A stretch of DNA of 64,000 bases, taken from positions 2,604,001 to 2,668,000 of the forward strand of contig NZ_FMIC01000002.1 of the NCBI RefSeq assembly GCF_900091625.1, in the 5' to 3' direction. Below are positions 1-7,914 of the stretch, one piece after another. The position numbers and the translations under genes are program-made. The stretch's first letter is position 1; each line of letters starts with the position of its first letter. The notes beneath the pieces were generated by a model. The model searched no databases. It was not told the origin of the DNA and saw nothing but the letters and a program-made list of their open reading frames with translations. The DNA comes from Micromonospora peucetia. Lineage in GTDB: Bacteria; Actinomycetota; Actinomycetes; Mycobacteriales; Micromonosporaceae.

Positions 1-1570
1 CCACGTCGTCCAGCGTCACCGAGGCCAGCTCCAGGGTGGATGCGGCCATGGTGGTGGGGCGGACCACCTCCCGGGCGGCGGTGAAGTCGGCCATCGCCAC
101 CGTCGGCGTCTCGGCCGACTTCTGCCGCAGCGCCGCGCGCACCCCGGCCTCGCGGACCAGCGCGGCCAGGTCGGCGGCGACGAAGCCGGGGGTACGCCCG
201 GCGACCTCGTCGAGCCGCACGTCGTCGGCGAGCGGAACCTGCCGGGTCAGCACCGTCAACTGTTCCCGGCGCAGGGCCGCGTCCGGCAGCGGGACGCTGA
301 TCCGCAGCGAGAGCAGGTCCGGGGCGCGCAGCGCGGGGTCGACGGCCTCGGGCCGGCCGGTGGTGCAGACGACCGCCGCCCCCGCCCGTACGGTCTCGGC
401 GACCACCTGCCGGAACACGGTGGCCACCGGCCCCGGCCCGTCCGCCGGGGCGAGCGCCTCCACGTCGGCGACCAGCAGCACCCCGGGGCCGCCCGCGCGC
501 GCCTCGGCCGCGGCGGCGCGCAGCCGGTCGGCGGCGGCCTGGTTGGTCAGGGCGGCCACCTCGGGGGCCCAGAGCGGGCTGACCCGGGCCCCGACCCGGG
601 CGGCCACGGCGCGCACCAGCGCCGCCTTGCCGGACCCGGCCGGCCCGGCGATCAGTACGCCCAGCGAGACGGTGGTGCCCAGCCGGCCGAGCACCTCCCG
701 GTGGTGGAAGCCGAGGTCGAGCAGTTCGGTGAGCTCTTCGGCCTGCGTCCGCAGCCCGGGCAGCTCGTCCACCGACGGCGTGGCCCCCGACTCGGCCGGC
801 CCCGCCCCGGTGCCGTTGCTCCGGGCCGCCCGGCCCACGGCGTCCACGTCGGCGGGCGGGCCGTCGGGGCGCAGGTCGGCCGCACCGGTGCCTCCGGGGC
901 GCAGCCCACCGGCGGCGCTCCCGCCGCCGGCCGGGCGGATGCGGCCGGGCCCGGGCCCGATGCCCGGGCCGGTGGTGCCGGCGGAGCCGTGGGTCGCCTG
1001 GCCGTGCTCCCAGCCGACCACGGTGTCCATCGTGACCAGCGAACCGGTGTCGGGCTCGGCGGCGACCACGGTGAGCAGGGTGCTGGTCCAGGCGTACCCG
1101 ACGCGGTTGGAGAGGCTGCGCCGGGCGGCTTCCACCAGGCTGCGCACCGAGGCGTCCGGCAGCACGTCCTGCGGCAGCAGCGACACGTCGTCCCCGGCCG
1201 TCACCACCTTGCCCAGCAGGGCCAGCCGGAGCATCTCGGGGGATACCACGGCGGCGATCTGCGCCGGCCCGGCGAGGAGCACCCGGCTGGCCGGCGTGAC
1301 CGGCAGGCGGCTCACCGTCACCTGGCCGCCGTCGCGGATCCCGAGGTTGCCCAGCATCAGGTCGTCCGCGTAGACCAGCGCGGCGCTCGCGGTCGGCTCG
1401 GCCGGCACGACGATGCCGGCGGTGACCCGCCGGCCTGCCAGCCGCACCGGGTCGCCGGGACGCAGCGCCAGCGCGGTGAGCACCTCCGGGTGCAGCCGGA
1501 CGATGCCCCGTCGGGCGTCCAGGGCCGCCGGCCGCAGGCTCGCGGTCAGGGTCAGGTCGGGTTCCGCCAC
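1..1570 (-). CDS. CDC48-like AAA ATPase, partial (C-terminus beyond window)
   Basis: The GTG start (1568-1570) opens with residues MAEPDLTLTAS; about 523 codons lie in the window. Roughly the first 180 residues resemble the double-psi-barrel N domain of CDC48/p97 ATPases. A Gly/Pro-rich linker follows (about residues 195-245), then a first AAA module. Its P-loop reads GPAGSGKAALVRA (about residue 305), with Ala where Thr/Ser normally binds Mg. The Walker B region reads VLLVADVEAL (about residue 360) where active modules have DE[IV]D. The usual RPGRFD arginine-finger region is RAPDLLSL. This module therefore looks catalytically degenerate; a second module should lie outside the window. The family unfolds or remodels protein complexes; the substrate is unknown. 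It starts 22 bp after the preceding gene on the same strand and probably ends the conservon operon. The family call is solid; inactivity of the module is inference. Confidence 0.85.
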   Translation of the reverse strand, partial: MAEPDLTLTASLRPAALDARRGIVRLHPEVLTALALRPGDPVRLAGRRVTAGIVVPAEPTASAALVYADDLMLGNLGIRDGGQVTVSRLPVTPASRVLLAGPAQIAAVVSPEMLRLALLGKVVTAGDDVSLLPQDVLPDASVRSLVEAARRSLSNRVGYAWTSTLLTVVAAEPDTGSLVTMDTVVGWEHGQATHGSAGTTGPGIGPGPGRIRPAGGGSAAGGLRPGGTGAADLRPDGPPADVDAVGRAARSNGTGAGPAESGATPSVDELPGLRTQAEELTELLDLGFHHREVLGRLGTTVSLGVLIAGPAGSGKAALVRAVAARVGARVSPLWAPEVAALTNQAAADRLRAAAAEARAGGPGVLLVADVEALAPADGPGPVATVFRQVVAETVRAGAAVVCTTGRPEAVDPALRAPDLLSLRISVPLPDAALRREQLTVLTRQVPLADDVRLDEVAGRTPGFVAADLAALVREAGVRAALRQKSAETPTVAMADFTAAREVVRPTTMAASTLELASVTLDDV

Positions 1571-1592
1571 CGCCCGACCCTAGCCGCCCTGG

Positions 1593-2141
1593 TCACGCCG
1601 CGCCCGACCCCGGTGCGTTCCGTGCTCTGTCGGACGGGTCACCGGCACCGAGCAGGGAAGGGTCGCGGCGGATCAGTTCGGCCAGCCGCGCTGCCGGGTC
1701 GGGGGTCAGCCTCTCCCGGGTCGGTGTCCACGCCGGCACCGTCTTGACCGACATAGGCCAGGCCGGCGGTGGCGCGGCGGCCTCCACGTCGACCGTCACG
1801 CCCGAGTCGGTCCAGACGACCCGCAGCGGGTACGCCTGCCCGTCGTGCTCGACGCGGATGCTGACCGCCGTGCCGGGATGGCCGGCCACCACCCGACGGA
1901 CGGCCTCGGCGACCTCCGCCACCGGGTCACGGGGTTCCGCGCCCCGCCGGGTGTCGGCCCAGCCGGGGCCGGCGTTGCGTCCCTCGCCCCGGGTCTCGGT
2001 GCGCCCCGGGTCGGATCCGCCCTGCGCCTCCGCCGACGTGACGGCCTCCCCGCCCGCCGCCTCCGCCTCGGCTGCCCGACGGCGCAGCGCCTCCTCGCGG
2101 CGGGCCATCCGGGCCAGTGTCTCGTCCAGTCCACCTCTCAT
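1593..2141 (-). CDS. hypothetical protein downstream of conservon
   Basis: I do not recognise the family. The product is 182 residues. The start ATG at 2141 has AAGGGG eight bases upstream, which favours it over the in-frame GTG at 2150. The N-terminal ~35 residues are charged and helical (LARMARREEALRRRAAEAEA), followed by a disordered Gly/Asp/Arg stretch. Residues about 75-130 form a compact part containing HDGQAYPLRVVWTDSG, likely beta-strands, and the C-terminus carries RLAELIRRDPSLLGAG. There is no signal peptide or membrane segment, so it is probably cytoplasmic. It lies between cvnD and the AAA ATPase on one strand with short gaps (45 and 22 bp), suggesting co-transcription and a role tied to the conservon, though nothing in the sequence shows what it does. 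Confidence 0.7.
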   Translation of the reverse strand: MRGGLDETLARMARREEALRRRAAEAEAAGGEAVTSAEAQGGSDPGRTETRGEGRNAGPGWADTRRGAEPRDPVAEVAEAVRRVVAGHPGTAVSIRVEHDGQAYPLRVVWTDSGVTVDVEAAAPPPAWPMSVKTVPAWTPTRERLTPDPAARLAELIRRDPSLLGAGDPSDRARNAPGSGAA

Positions 2142-2186
2142 CACGACCACCCCTTCTCGTGAAACGGGTCGAACCGCCGGAGCGGT

Positions 2187-2924
2187 TCAGGACTTCCTCT
2201 CCCGGGTGGCCCGATCGAGTGCGCGGTCCAGGACGACCAGCAGGGCGTCCCGCACCGAGAGCCGGTCCCGGGCGTCGAACTGCACCAGGGGCACGTGGTC
2301 GCCGATGGCGAGCGCCCACCGGATCGCGTCGAGGTCGTGTGCCAGCCGCCCGTCGAAGGCGTTCACCCCGACCACGAAGGGCAGACCGGCCCGCTCGAAG
2401 AAGTCGATCGCCGGATAGCAGTCGTCCAGTCGGGCGCTGTCCACCACGACGAGCGCGCCGAGCGCCCCGAGGGCCAGGTCGTCCCACATGAAGCCGAACC
2501 GGGCCTGCCCGGGCGTCCCGAACAGGTACAGCTTCAGGCTGCGGTCGATGGTGACGCAGCCGAAGTCCATCGCCACCGTGGTGGTGGTCTTCGCGGAACG
2601 GATGCCCGGGTCGTCGACGCCGATCCCGGCGGTGGTCATCTCCGCCTCGGTGGTCAGCGGGGCGATCTCGGAGATCGCGCCGACCGTGGTGGTCTTGCCG
2701 ACCCCGAAGCCGCCGGCGATGAGAATCTTGACCGGGATCGGCGGCGCGGCGGCCGGCGCGGGGCGGGGCACCGCGGCCACTCCGGTGGCCGGCAGCCGGT
2801 GCGGTGGTGGGGCTGACGCGGCGGGCTGCGGCCCCGTCGGGGAGCCGTACCGGGCGGCGGCGTTGTTGGCGGCGATCCCGCCCAGCGGGGCGACCGGCCA
2901 TTCAGGAGATCGCACGGAGTCCAT
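2187..2924 (-). CDS. cvnD: conservon GTPase CvnD
   Basis: Small Ras/Rab-like GTPase of actinobacterial conservons, 245 residues. An N-terminal Pro/Ala-rich tail (residues 1-65) precedes the G domain. G1 P-loop is GGFGVGKTT, the G3 region reads LFGTPGQARF (TPGQ in place of DxxG), and VGVNAF occupies the G4 position (NxxD-like). The ATG at 2924 is preferred over the TTG one codon earlier. The start overlaps the end of cvnC by 23 bp, so translation is probably coupled. In Streptomyces conservons the D protein acts with the A sensor, B roadblock and C DUF742 proteins as a membrane-linked, G-protein-like signalling complex. That role is transferred from family knowledge; the input signal here is unknown. 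Confidence 0.93.
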   Translation of the reverse strand: MDSVRSPEWPVAPLGGIAANNAAARYGSPTGPQPAASAPPPHRLPATGVAAVPRPAPAAAPPIPVKILIAGGFGVGKTTTVGAISEIAPLTTEAEMTTAGIGVDDPGIRSAKTTTTVAMDFGCVTIDRSLKLYLFGTPGQARFGFMWDDLALGALGALVVVDSARLDDCYPAIDFFERAGLPFVVGVNAFDGRLAHDLDAIRWALAIGDHVPLVQFDARDRLSVRDALLVVLDRALDRATRERKS

Positions 2925-3375
2925 CAATCACTCGCAGGATGAGGTTGGGGTCGAGGGCGTCGGCGTGGTCGTGCACGTCCAGGTGACCTGCGGCGCGGAG
3001 GTCGCCGACCAGCACCCGGGTCACGCCGAAGTGCAACCGGGTCCGGGCGGAGATCTCGGCGACCGAGATCGGCTCACCGCAGAGCGAGACGATTGCCTGC
3101 AACTCGGGCGCCAGCCAGGTGAGCGGCGCCGCCCGGTCGGTCGCCGGCCGGGCGGTCACCTGCGTCTCCAGCCCGATCGCCGGGTCGGCGCCGGCCACCC
3201 GCCCGGCGGTGAGCACGAACGGGCGCGGGCCGGCCGGCCCGTCCTCGGGCGCCGGTGCGGCCGTGGTCGCCGGCAGGCCGGGCCGGGCGTCGTACGGGGA
3301 CGACGCGTGCAGGTAGGGCCGGATCCGGATGGTGGGCTCCGGATCCGGTTCCCCGCCGGCGACCTCGCGGGTCAT
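2902..3375 (-). CDS. cvnC: conservon DUF742 protein CvnC
   Basis: A 157-residue DUF742 protein, third member of the conservon. The N-terminal half is Pro/Asp-rich (DPEPTIRIRPYL); the C-terminal half holds the winged-helix-like DUF742 fold: ELQAIVSLCGEPISVAEISA, then LHFGVTRVLVGDLRAAGHL. The ATG overlaps the cvnB stop by 4 bp (ATGA). Family work indicates that CvnC and CvnB interact and modulate the CvnA-CvnD pair; direct DNA binding has not been clearly shown for the family. It is cytoplasmic, with no signal or membrane segment. Confidence 0.93.
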   Translation of the reverse strand: MTREVAGGEPDPEPTIRIRPYLHASSPYDARPGLPATTAAPAPEDGPAGPRPFVLTAGRVAGADPAIGLETQVTARPATDRAAPLTWLAPELQAIVSLCGEPISVAEISARTRLHFGVTRVLVGDLRAAGHLDVHDHADALDPNLILRVIDGLRAIS

Positions 3376-3842
3376 TGCTGAACGGCGTTCTTCAGCTCGG
3401 CGATCAGTTTCGGGGTGAGGGCGCCACCGGCCCGCCCGGCGAAGAGCGTCATCTCGTAGGCGACGGTGCCGAGGTTCGCCGACCGGTCGGCGACCACCCC
3501 GAGCACTGAGCCGCTGCTGATCGCGCTGATCAACAGGTAGCCCTCGGCCATGTCCACGATCACCCGGTTCAGCCCGCCGAGGGCGTACCAGCTGGCGGCG
3601 CCGCCGGCGAGGCTCGTCATGCCGGAGACCACTGCGGCGAGCCGTTCCGCGTTGGACCGGTCCTTGATCGCCGACATGGCCATCAGCAGCCCGTCCGACG
3701 AGACGGCGATCGCCTCCACCACGCCGGCGGTGCTGGAGGTGAAGGAGTCCAGCAACCAGTTGAAGGTACGCGCCTCCGGGCTCAGCTCACCGGCGTCCGG
3801 ATGCTGGTGGTCGACGTTGTCGTGCAGGAAGGGGCTGGTCAC
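3372..3842 (-). CDS. cvnB: conservon roadblock/LC7 protein CvnB
   Basis: A 156-residue roadblock/LC7-domain protein, a family that often acts as a GTPase-activating or scaffold partner for small GTPases. The domain spans about residues 30-145: NWLLDSFTSSTAGVVEAIAV, SSDGLLMAMS, ERLAAVVSGMTSLAGGAA and IVDMAEGYLLISAISSGSVL. It overlaps cvnA by 4 bp upstream and cvnC by 4 bp downstream, the tight coupling usual for conservons. The likely partner is the CvnD GTPase two genes on. Confidence 0.95.
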   Translation of the reverse strand: MTSPFLHDNVDHQHPDAGELSPEARTFNWLLDSFTSSTAGVVEAIAVSSDGLLMAMSAIKDRSNAERLAAVVSGMTSLAGGAASWYALGGLNRVIVDMAEGYLLISAISSGSVLGVVADRSANLGTVAYEMTLFAGRAGGALTPKLIAELKNAVQQ

Positions 3843-6340
3843 CGTGATGTTTCCTCTTCGTAGCGGCGGTCTTGACTGACTTCACGCAGGGCGCGGGCCA
3901 CGCCCGCCTCGAACTCGGTGAGGAGGTCGCGGACCTTGTCCGGGTCTCCCGGCGACGGGCTGTCGGGCTGACGGGCCGGGGCGACGGTGAGGTTCGCCCC
4001 GGGCACCCGCCGGGTCAGCAGCGTCGGCGCCGTGCGGCCCGGCGGCCGATCCAGTTCGGCCCGGCGTACGCCGGACTCGACCGCTTCGACGAGGGCCCGG
4101 GCGGCGGCCGGGTCCGTGCCGGTGACCTCCGCCGGCCTGACCGCTGGCGGCCTGCCCGGGCGCAGGGTGGCCCCCGGCACCCGCTGCCGGATGCCCGCCG
4201 GGGCGGAATTGGCCGGTCCGGCGGAGCCGGGGGGCGCGGAACCCGCCGGTGCCTCCGGCGCGGCCTCGGCCAGCTCGCCACCGGCGCCGAACGCGTCCCA
4301 GGGAGCGCCGGACTCCAGGCTGCGGGTGGCCCGGCTCAGCAGTGCCGCGTCGAACCCGGACGGCGGGGTGTCCGGCGCGGCCCCGACCGCCGTGCGGGGC
4401 CGGTCGGCGGCCTGCGCGTCGGCGGGGGAGCGCCGGTCCCGGGCGGGTACGGCGGCCCGGGCCACGGTCACCCCGGCCCGCTCGGCGCGGTGGATAACCA
4501 GCGACGTCTCCGGGACGTCCAGGTGCGCGGTCACCCCGCCGCCGGTGGTCGGCGCCAGCCGCACCGCCCAGCCGTGCCGACGGGCCAGCCGGCCCACCAC
4601 GAAGAGCCCCAGCACCTCGGTCGGCGCGAGATCGAGGCGCTCCCGCCGGGTCAGCCGGGCGTTCTCCTCCGCCAGCCGCTCCTGGGTGATGCCGATGCCC
4701 CGGTCCACCACGGTCAGCCGCGCCCCGGACCCGGTCGGCTCGCCGCCCACGGTGACCCGGGTGTGCGGCGGGGAGAAGACGGTCGCGTTCTCCATCAGCT
4801 CGGCCAGCGCCAGGACGAGGTCGCCGACGGTGCCGGGTGCCACCGACACGCCGGGCGGGACCTGCACGTCGACCCGGGTGTAGTCCTCGATCTCGCCGAG
4901 CGCCAGCCGGACCACGTCGCCGAGCGGCACCGGCGCCACGTGCGGGTCCGCGCCGGCCGCGCCGGAGAGCACCACCAGGCTGCCGGCGTTGCGGCGCAGC
5001 CGGCTGGAGATGTGGTCGAGCCGATACAGGTGTTCCAGCCGGCCGGGTTCGGTCTCCTGCCGCTCCAGCCGGTCGATCAGCGCGATCTGCCGGCCGACGA
5101 GGTTCTGCGTACGGCGTCCGACGTGGCCGAACATCTGCGCCACGTTGCGCCTGCCGGCGACCTGCCGTTCGACGAGCCGGGCGGCGGTGCTCTGCACCCG
5201 GTCGAACGCGCGGGCCAGGTCGCCGATCTCGTCGCGGGCCCGCACGTCGACCGGGTCGAGGCGCATCGGCGTGCTGCCCTCGGCCTCGTCGTCGGCGACC
5301 CGGGTCAGCTCCGCCTCGGCGACCCGGGCGACCCGGTCGGCCGAGCGGGTGAGCCGGGTCAGCGGTCGGGTCACCGTCCGGGCGACGGCCGCGCTGAGCA
5401 GCACCACCATGGCGAGGATCAGGGCGGCGAGCCCACCGACCAGGTACGCCTCGGTGAGCGCCCGGCGCTGCTGTGTGGTCACCTCGGCGAGGACGTCGGC
5501 GACGAGTTTCTTCTCGATGAACTGCCCGAAGGTGATCATCGAGAGGACCGACGGGAAGAGCGCGTCCAGCGGGATGCTCCTGGTCGCGCCGGCCGGGTCC
5601 AGTGCGCTCCTGCTGAGGAACTCGGCGCTGGTCCGGGCGGCCACCGCCGCGTCGTTGAGCGCCACCAGCTTCAACTGCTCGGGCGTGAGGAGATCACGGA
5701 ACCGCCGGTTGTCCGCCCGGAGCCCGGCCATGCAGGCGACGTACGAGGTGGCCACCTGGGGGGAGTTGGTCGCCTTGACCAGCACGATCAGGGTGGCGCA
5801 GGCGCCCATCGCCTCGTCGACGCGGAGCAGCCCGTCCAGGGCCAGCACCTGCCGCCCGGCGGCCGTGTCGGTGTCCACCCCGAACGGCAGCCGCAGCGAG
5901 TCGATCAGCCTCGTGCTCACCGGTCCGTACGCGGCCATGATCTGGTCCGGGGTGGCGGTCCCGGCGAGCACCGCGGCCCGTAGGCCGGTCAGCCCGCGTA
6001 CGCCGCTCAGGGCCTCGGTGACCTGCGGCAGCAGCAGGTCGCCCAGGGTGGCCCGCAGGTCGGCGACCCGGTCGTCCACGCTGGCCGTCCGCTGCATCAG
6101 CTCCGTCCGGGTGACCCGGCCGAGCAGCAGGCCGACGGAGAGGACCCGCTCCTGTTGCAGGTCCTGCACGAGGCTGCCGATCCGGCTGGCGACGCGGACC
6201 CGGTCGGCGGTGCCGTCGGCCCGTTGGGCGGCGGCCACCCGGTCGAGCACCGCCGGCACGGCCAGCCCCACCACGGTGAGCAGCGGGATGACGACGAGCA
6301 GCGCGAGCTTGCCCCGGATCCGGAGTCTAGCGAGCAGCAT
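3839..6340 (-). CDS. cvnA: conservon sensor histidine kinase-like CvnA
   Basis: An 833-residue membrane sensor. A TM helix at about residues 13-32 and a second at about 296-318 flank an extracytoplasmic region of roughly 260 residues resembling a nitrate/nitrite-sensing (NIT) domain. HAMP follows, containing ARDEIGDLARAFDRVQSTA. A DHp-like helix carries LYRLDHISSRLRRNAGSL, with His as the putative phospho-site, then an HATPase_c domain with N-box ELMENATVFSPP, DRGIGIT and a GLFVVGRLARRHG lid. The C-terminal ~200 residues are Pro/Ala-rich and disordered. It overlaps the upstream membrane-protein gene by 14 bp. Conservon A proteins bind ATP and probably signal through CvnB-D rather than a response regulator; none is encoded here. 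Confidence 0.93.
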   Translation of the reverse strand: MLLARLRIRGKLALLVVIPLLTVVGLAVPAVLDRVAAAQRADGTADRVRVASRIGSLVQDLQQERVLSVGLLLGRVTRTELMQRTASVDDRVADLRATLGDLLLPQVTEALSGVRGLTGLRAAVLAGTATPDQIMAAYGPVSTRLIDSLRLPFGVDTDTAAGRQVLALDGLLRVDEAMGACATLIVLVKATNSPQVATSYVACMAGLRADNRRFRDLLTPEQLKLVALNDAAVAARTSAEFLSRSALDPAGATRSIPLDALFPSVLSMITFGQFIEKKLVADVLAEVTTQQRRALTEAYLVGGLAALILAMVVLLSAAVARTVTRPLTRLTRSADRVARVAEAELTRVADDEAEGSTPMRLDPVDVRARDEIGDLARAFDRVQSTAARLVERQVAGRRNVAQMFGHVGRRTQNLVGRQIALIDRLERQETEPGRLEHLYRLDHISSRLRRNAGSLVVLSGAAGADPHVAPVPLGDVVRLALGEIEDYTRVDVQVPPGVSVAPGTVGDLVLALAELMENATVFSPPHTRVTVGGEPTGSGARLTVVDRGIGITQERLAEENARLTRRERLDLAPTEVLGLFVVGRLARRHGWAVRLAPTTGGGVTAHLDVPETSLVIHRAERAGVTVARAAVPARDRRSPADAQAADRPRTAVGAAPDTPPSGFDAALLSRATRSLESGAPWDAFGAGGELAEAAPEAPAGSAPPGSAGPANSAPAGIRQRVPGATLRPGRPPAVRPAEVTGTDPAAARALVEAVESGVRRAELDRPPGRTAPTLLTRRVPGANLTVAPARQPDSPSPGDPDKVRDLLTEFEAGVARALREVSQDRRYEEETSR

Positions 6341-7550
6341 CGAAGGGCCCCCACTGCGCGGTCCCGGGCTCGCCGCCCGACCTGACCGGCTGGAGCTGGC
6401 GTGGCTCCGCGCCCCCGGCAGCGCCCGGCTGCCACGACGTGTTCTCCGGCGCGGCGGCGGCCCGCTGCTGCTGGTCGCCGTTGCTCTGCCCCTGGCCGTC
6501 GTCCCGGCCGGGTCGGGTCTCCGCCGCGCGCCGCCGGGCCCGGCGGACGGCGGCGAGCCACACCGCGCCGAGTGCCGCCCACAGCAGGGCGGCCAGCACC
6601 CCGGCCGCCACCGTCAGCCAGCGGTCCCGGGCGAGGGCGTCGACGCGTTCGGCGAGCAGGGCGTCGAGTTCACCGAGGATGACGGGCTGGAGTTGCCCGG
6701 CGGCGGACTGCGCGTTGAGTCGGGCGCCGACGAGCTGCGCCTGGTTCACCACCGCGCTGCGGTCGCCCGGCGCGGAGTGGGCCGCGAGCGCCTCGACGGC
6801 GCGTTGGTAGGCGTCGAGCGGGGTCAGCACGCTCGGGCCGAGGTCGGCGCTCTCCGAGCTGTCCACCGCGGCCCGCAGGTCGGTGGCCAGGTCGCCGGCC
6901 GGGGTGAGGGCGGCCATCCGGAGGGCGGCGAGCTCGCCCGTGGTGCGGTTCCGGTCGGCGGCGGGTCGGCGGTCGGCGAGCAGGGCCAGGTCGACGAGCC
7001 GTCCGGCCGCCACCACCGCCTCGGGCAGCTCCTCGCCGACGCCGTCCTGGAGGAAGAAGGAGTCCGACCGGGGGTCGCGGACCAGCCCGGAGGTCTCCCG
7101 GATCTTGCGGTACAGCGCCAACAGCAGGTCGGTGGCCTCGCCGTACGCGGCGAAGGCGTCCTCCGGGTCAGCCGGACCCCGGGCGCCCAGCGCCTCGATC
7201 CTGGCCCGCAGGCCGGCCCAGCGTTCCTGGCTGCGCAGCTCGTCGCCGATTCGCGCGTCGACCGAGGCGGCGGCCTCGACCGCGCGGGTCAGCGCCTCGC
7301 CGGAGGCGGGTCGGCCGGCGACGGCGGCGGACTGGGCGTTCACCAGGGCGTCGGTGACCGGGGCGAGGGCGCGCAGGTATTCCACGCCGAGCCGTTCCCG
7401 GCTGGCCAGGTCCCGGTCGTCGGCGGTGAGCCGCCAGGCCTGGACGAACAGCAGGGTCATCGGCGCGAGCAGGGCGACGAGGAGCAGCAGCGGCAGTACG
7501 CGGCCCACCGCGAGGGGCCGCCGGCGGGCCGGTGGCGCGGGGACTGTCAT
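6327..7550 (-). CDS. two-TM sensor-like membrane protein, first gene of conservon operon
   Basis: A 407-residue protein I cannot assign to a named family. The ATG at 7550 has GGAGG eight bases upstream, so it is preferred over in-frame codons back to 7619. TM1 is about residues 17-37 (VLPLLLLVALLAPMTLLFV) and TM2 about 322-347 (WLTVAAGVLAALLWAALGAV). They enclose an almost all-helical extracytoplasmic region of ~280 residues. The topology and the LASRERLGVEYL region recall the four-helix input domains of histidine kinases and the NIT domain of CvnA, but no HAMP, kinase or cyclase domain follows; the cytoplasmic tail is Gln/Gly/Pro-rich. The 14-bp overlap with cvnA argues for co-translation. 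I infer a receptor or co-sensor that feeds CvnA. Confidence 0.72.
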   Translation of the reverse strand: MTVPAPPARRRPLAVGRVLPLLLLVALLAPMTLLFVQAWRLTADDRDLASRERLGVEYLRALAPVTDALVNAQSAAVAGRPASGEALTRAVEAAASVDARIGDELRSQERWAGLRARIEALGARGPADPEDAFAAYGEATDLLLALYRKIRETSGLVRDPRSDSFFLQDGVGEELPEAVVAAGRLVDLALLADRRPAADRNRTTGELAALRMAALTPAGDLATDLRAAVDSSESADLGPSVLTPLDAYQRAVEALAAHSAPGDRSAVVNQAQLVGARLNAQSAAGQLQPVILGELDALLAERVDALARDRWLTVAAGVLAALLWAALGAVWLAAVRRARRRAAETRPGRDDGQGQSNGDQQQRAAAAPENTSWQPGAAGGAEPRQLQPVRSGGEPGTAQWGPFDAAR

Positions 7551-7914
7551 GTCTGTCTCCTCCGGCGGGCGCACGGGATCGGCGGGGGTGTCGGGGGTCG
7601 ACGGTGAAGTCCTGTGCACCGGACCGGAAAACTAGTCGACCGGCACGGAGCTGTTTGGCTCGTCGGGCAGTCAGCTTTGCGTCATGAAGCCCGATGTAAC
7701 CGCGACGTGATCAATTTGGCACGCTGCGTACCGACCCGGAGATGGACATGGATGGATCGGAGTGGATTTCTGCGGAACATCGGAATTCACGTGATCCGAA
7801 TTCCTCTTTCTGAGACGGGCTGGACCGCGCCGGTGTGACACCGATCGGATCAACCGGACGGACGTACGGAGGATCTCAGCCAACGCTCAGGATCCGGGCC
7901 GTACCGTGTGCCGA
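7551..7914. promoter_or_regulatory. divergent intergenic region of conservon and hydrolase-ABC operon
   Basis: This ~360-bp stretch has no convincing gene and is visibly less GC-rich than its surroundings, especially 7640-7860. It must contain the promoters of the leftward conservon operon and the rightward hydrolase-ABC operon. A 7-bp inverted repeat, GGAATTC (7782-7788) and GAATTCC (7798-7804), brackets a CACGTG core and could be an operator. I see no strong -35/-10 pair that I would assign. Confidence 0.45.

Noticed and set aside
3872..5983. 703-codon plus-strand frame over cvnA
   Set aside because: Shadow of cvnA; no domain character, while cvnA is unambiguous.
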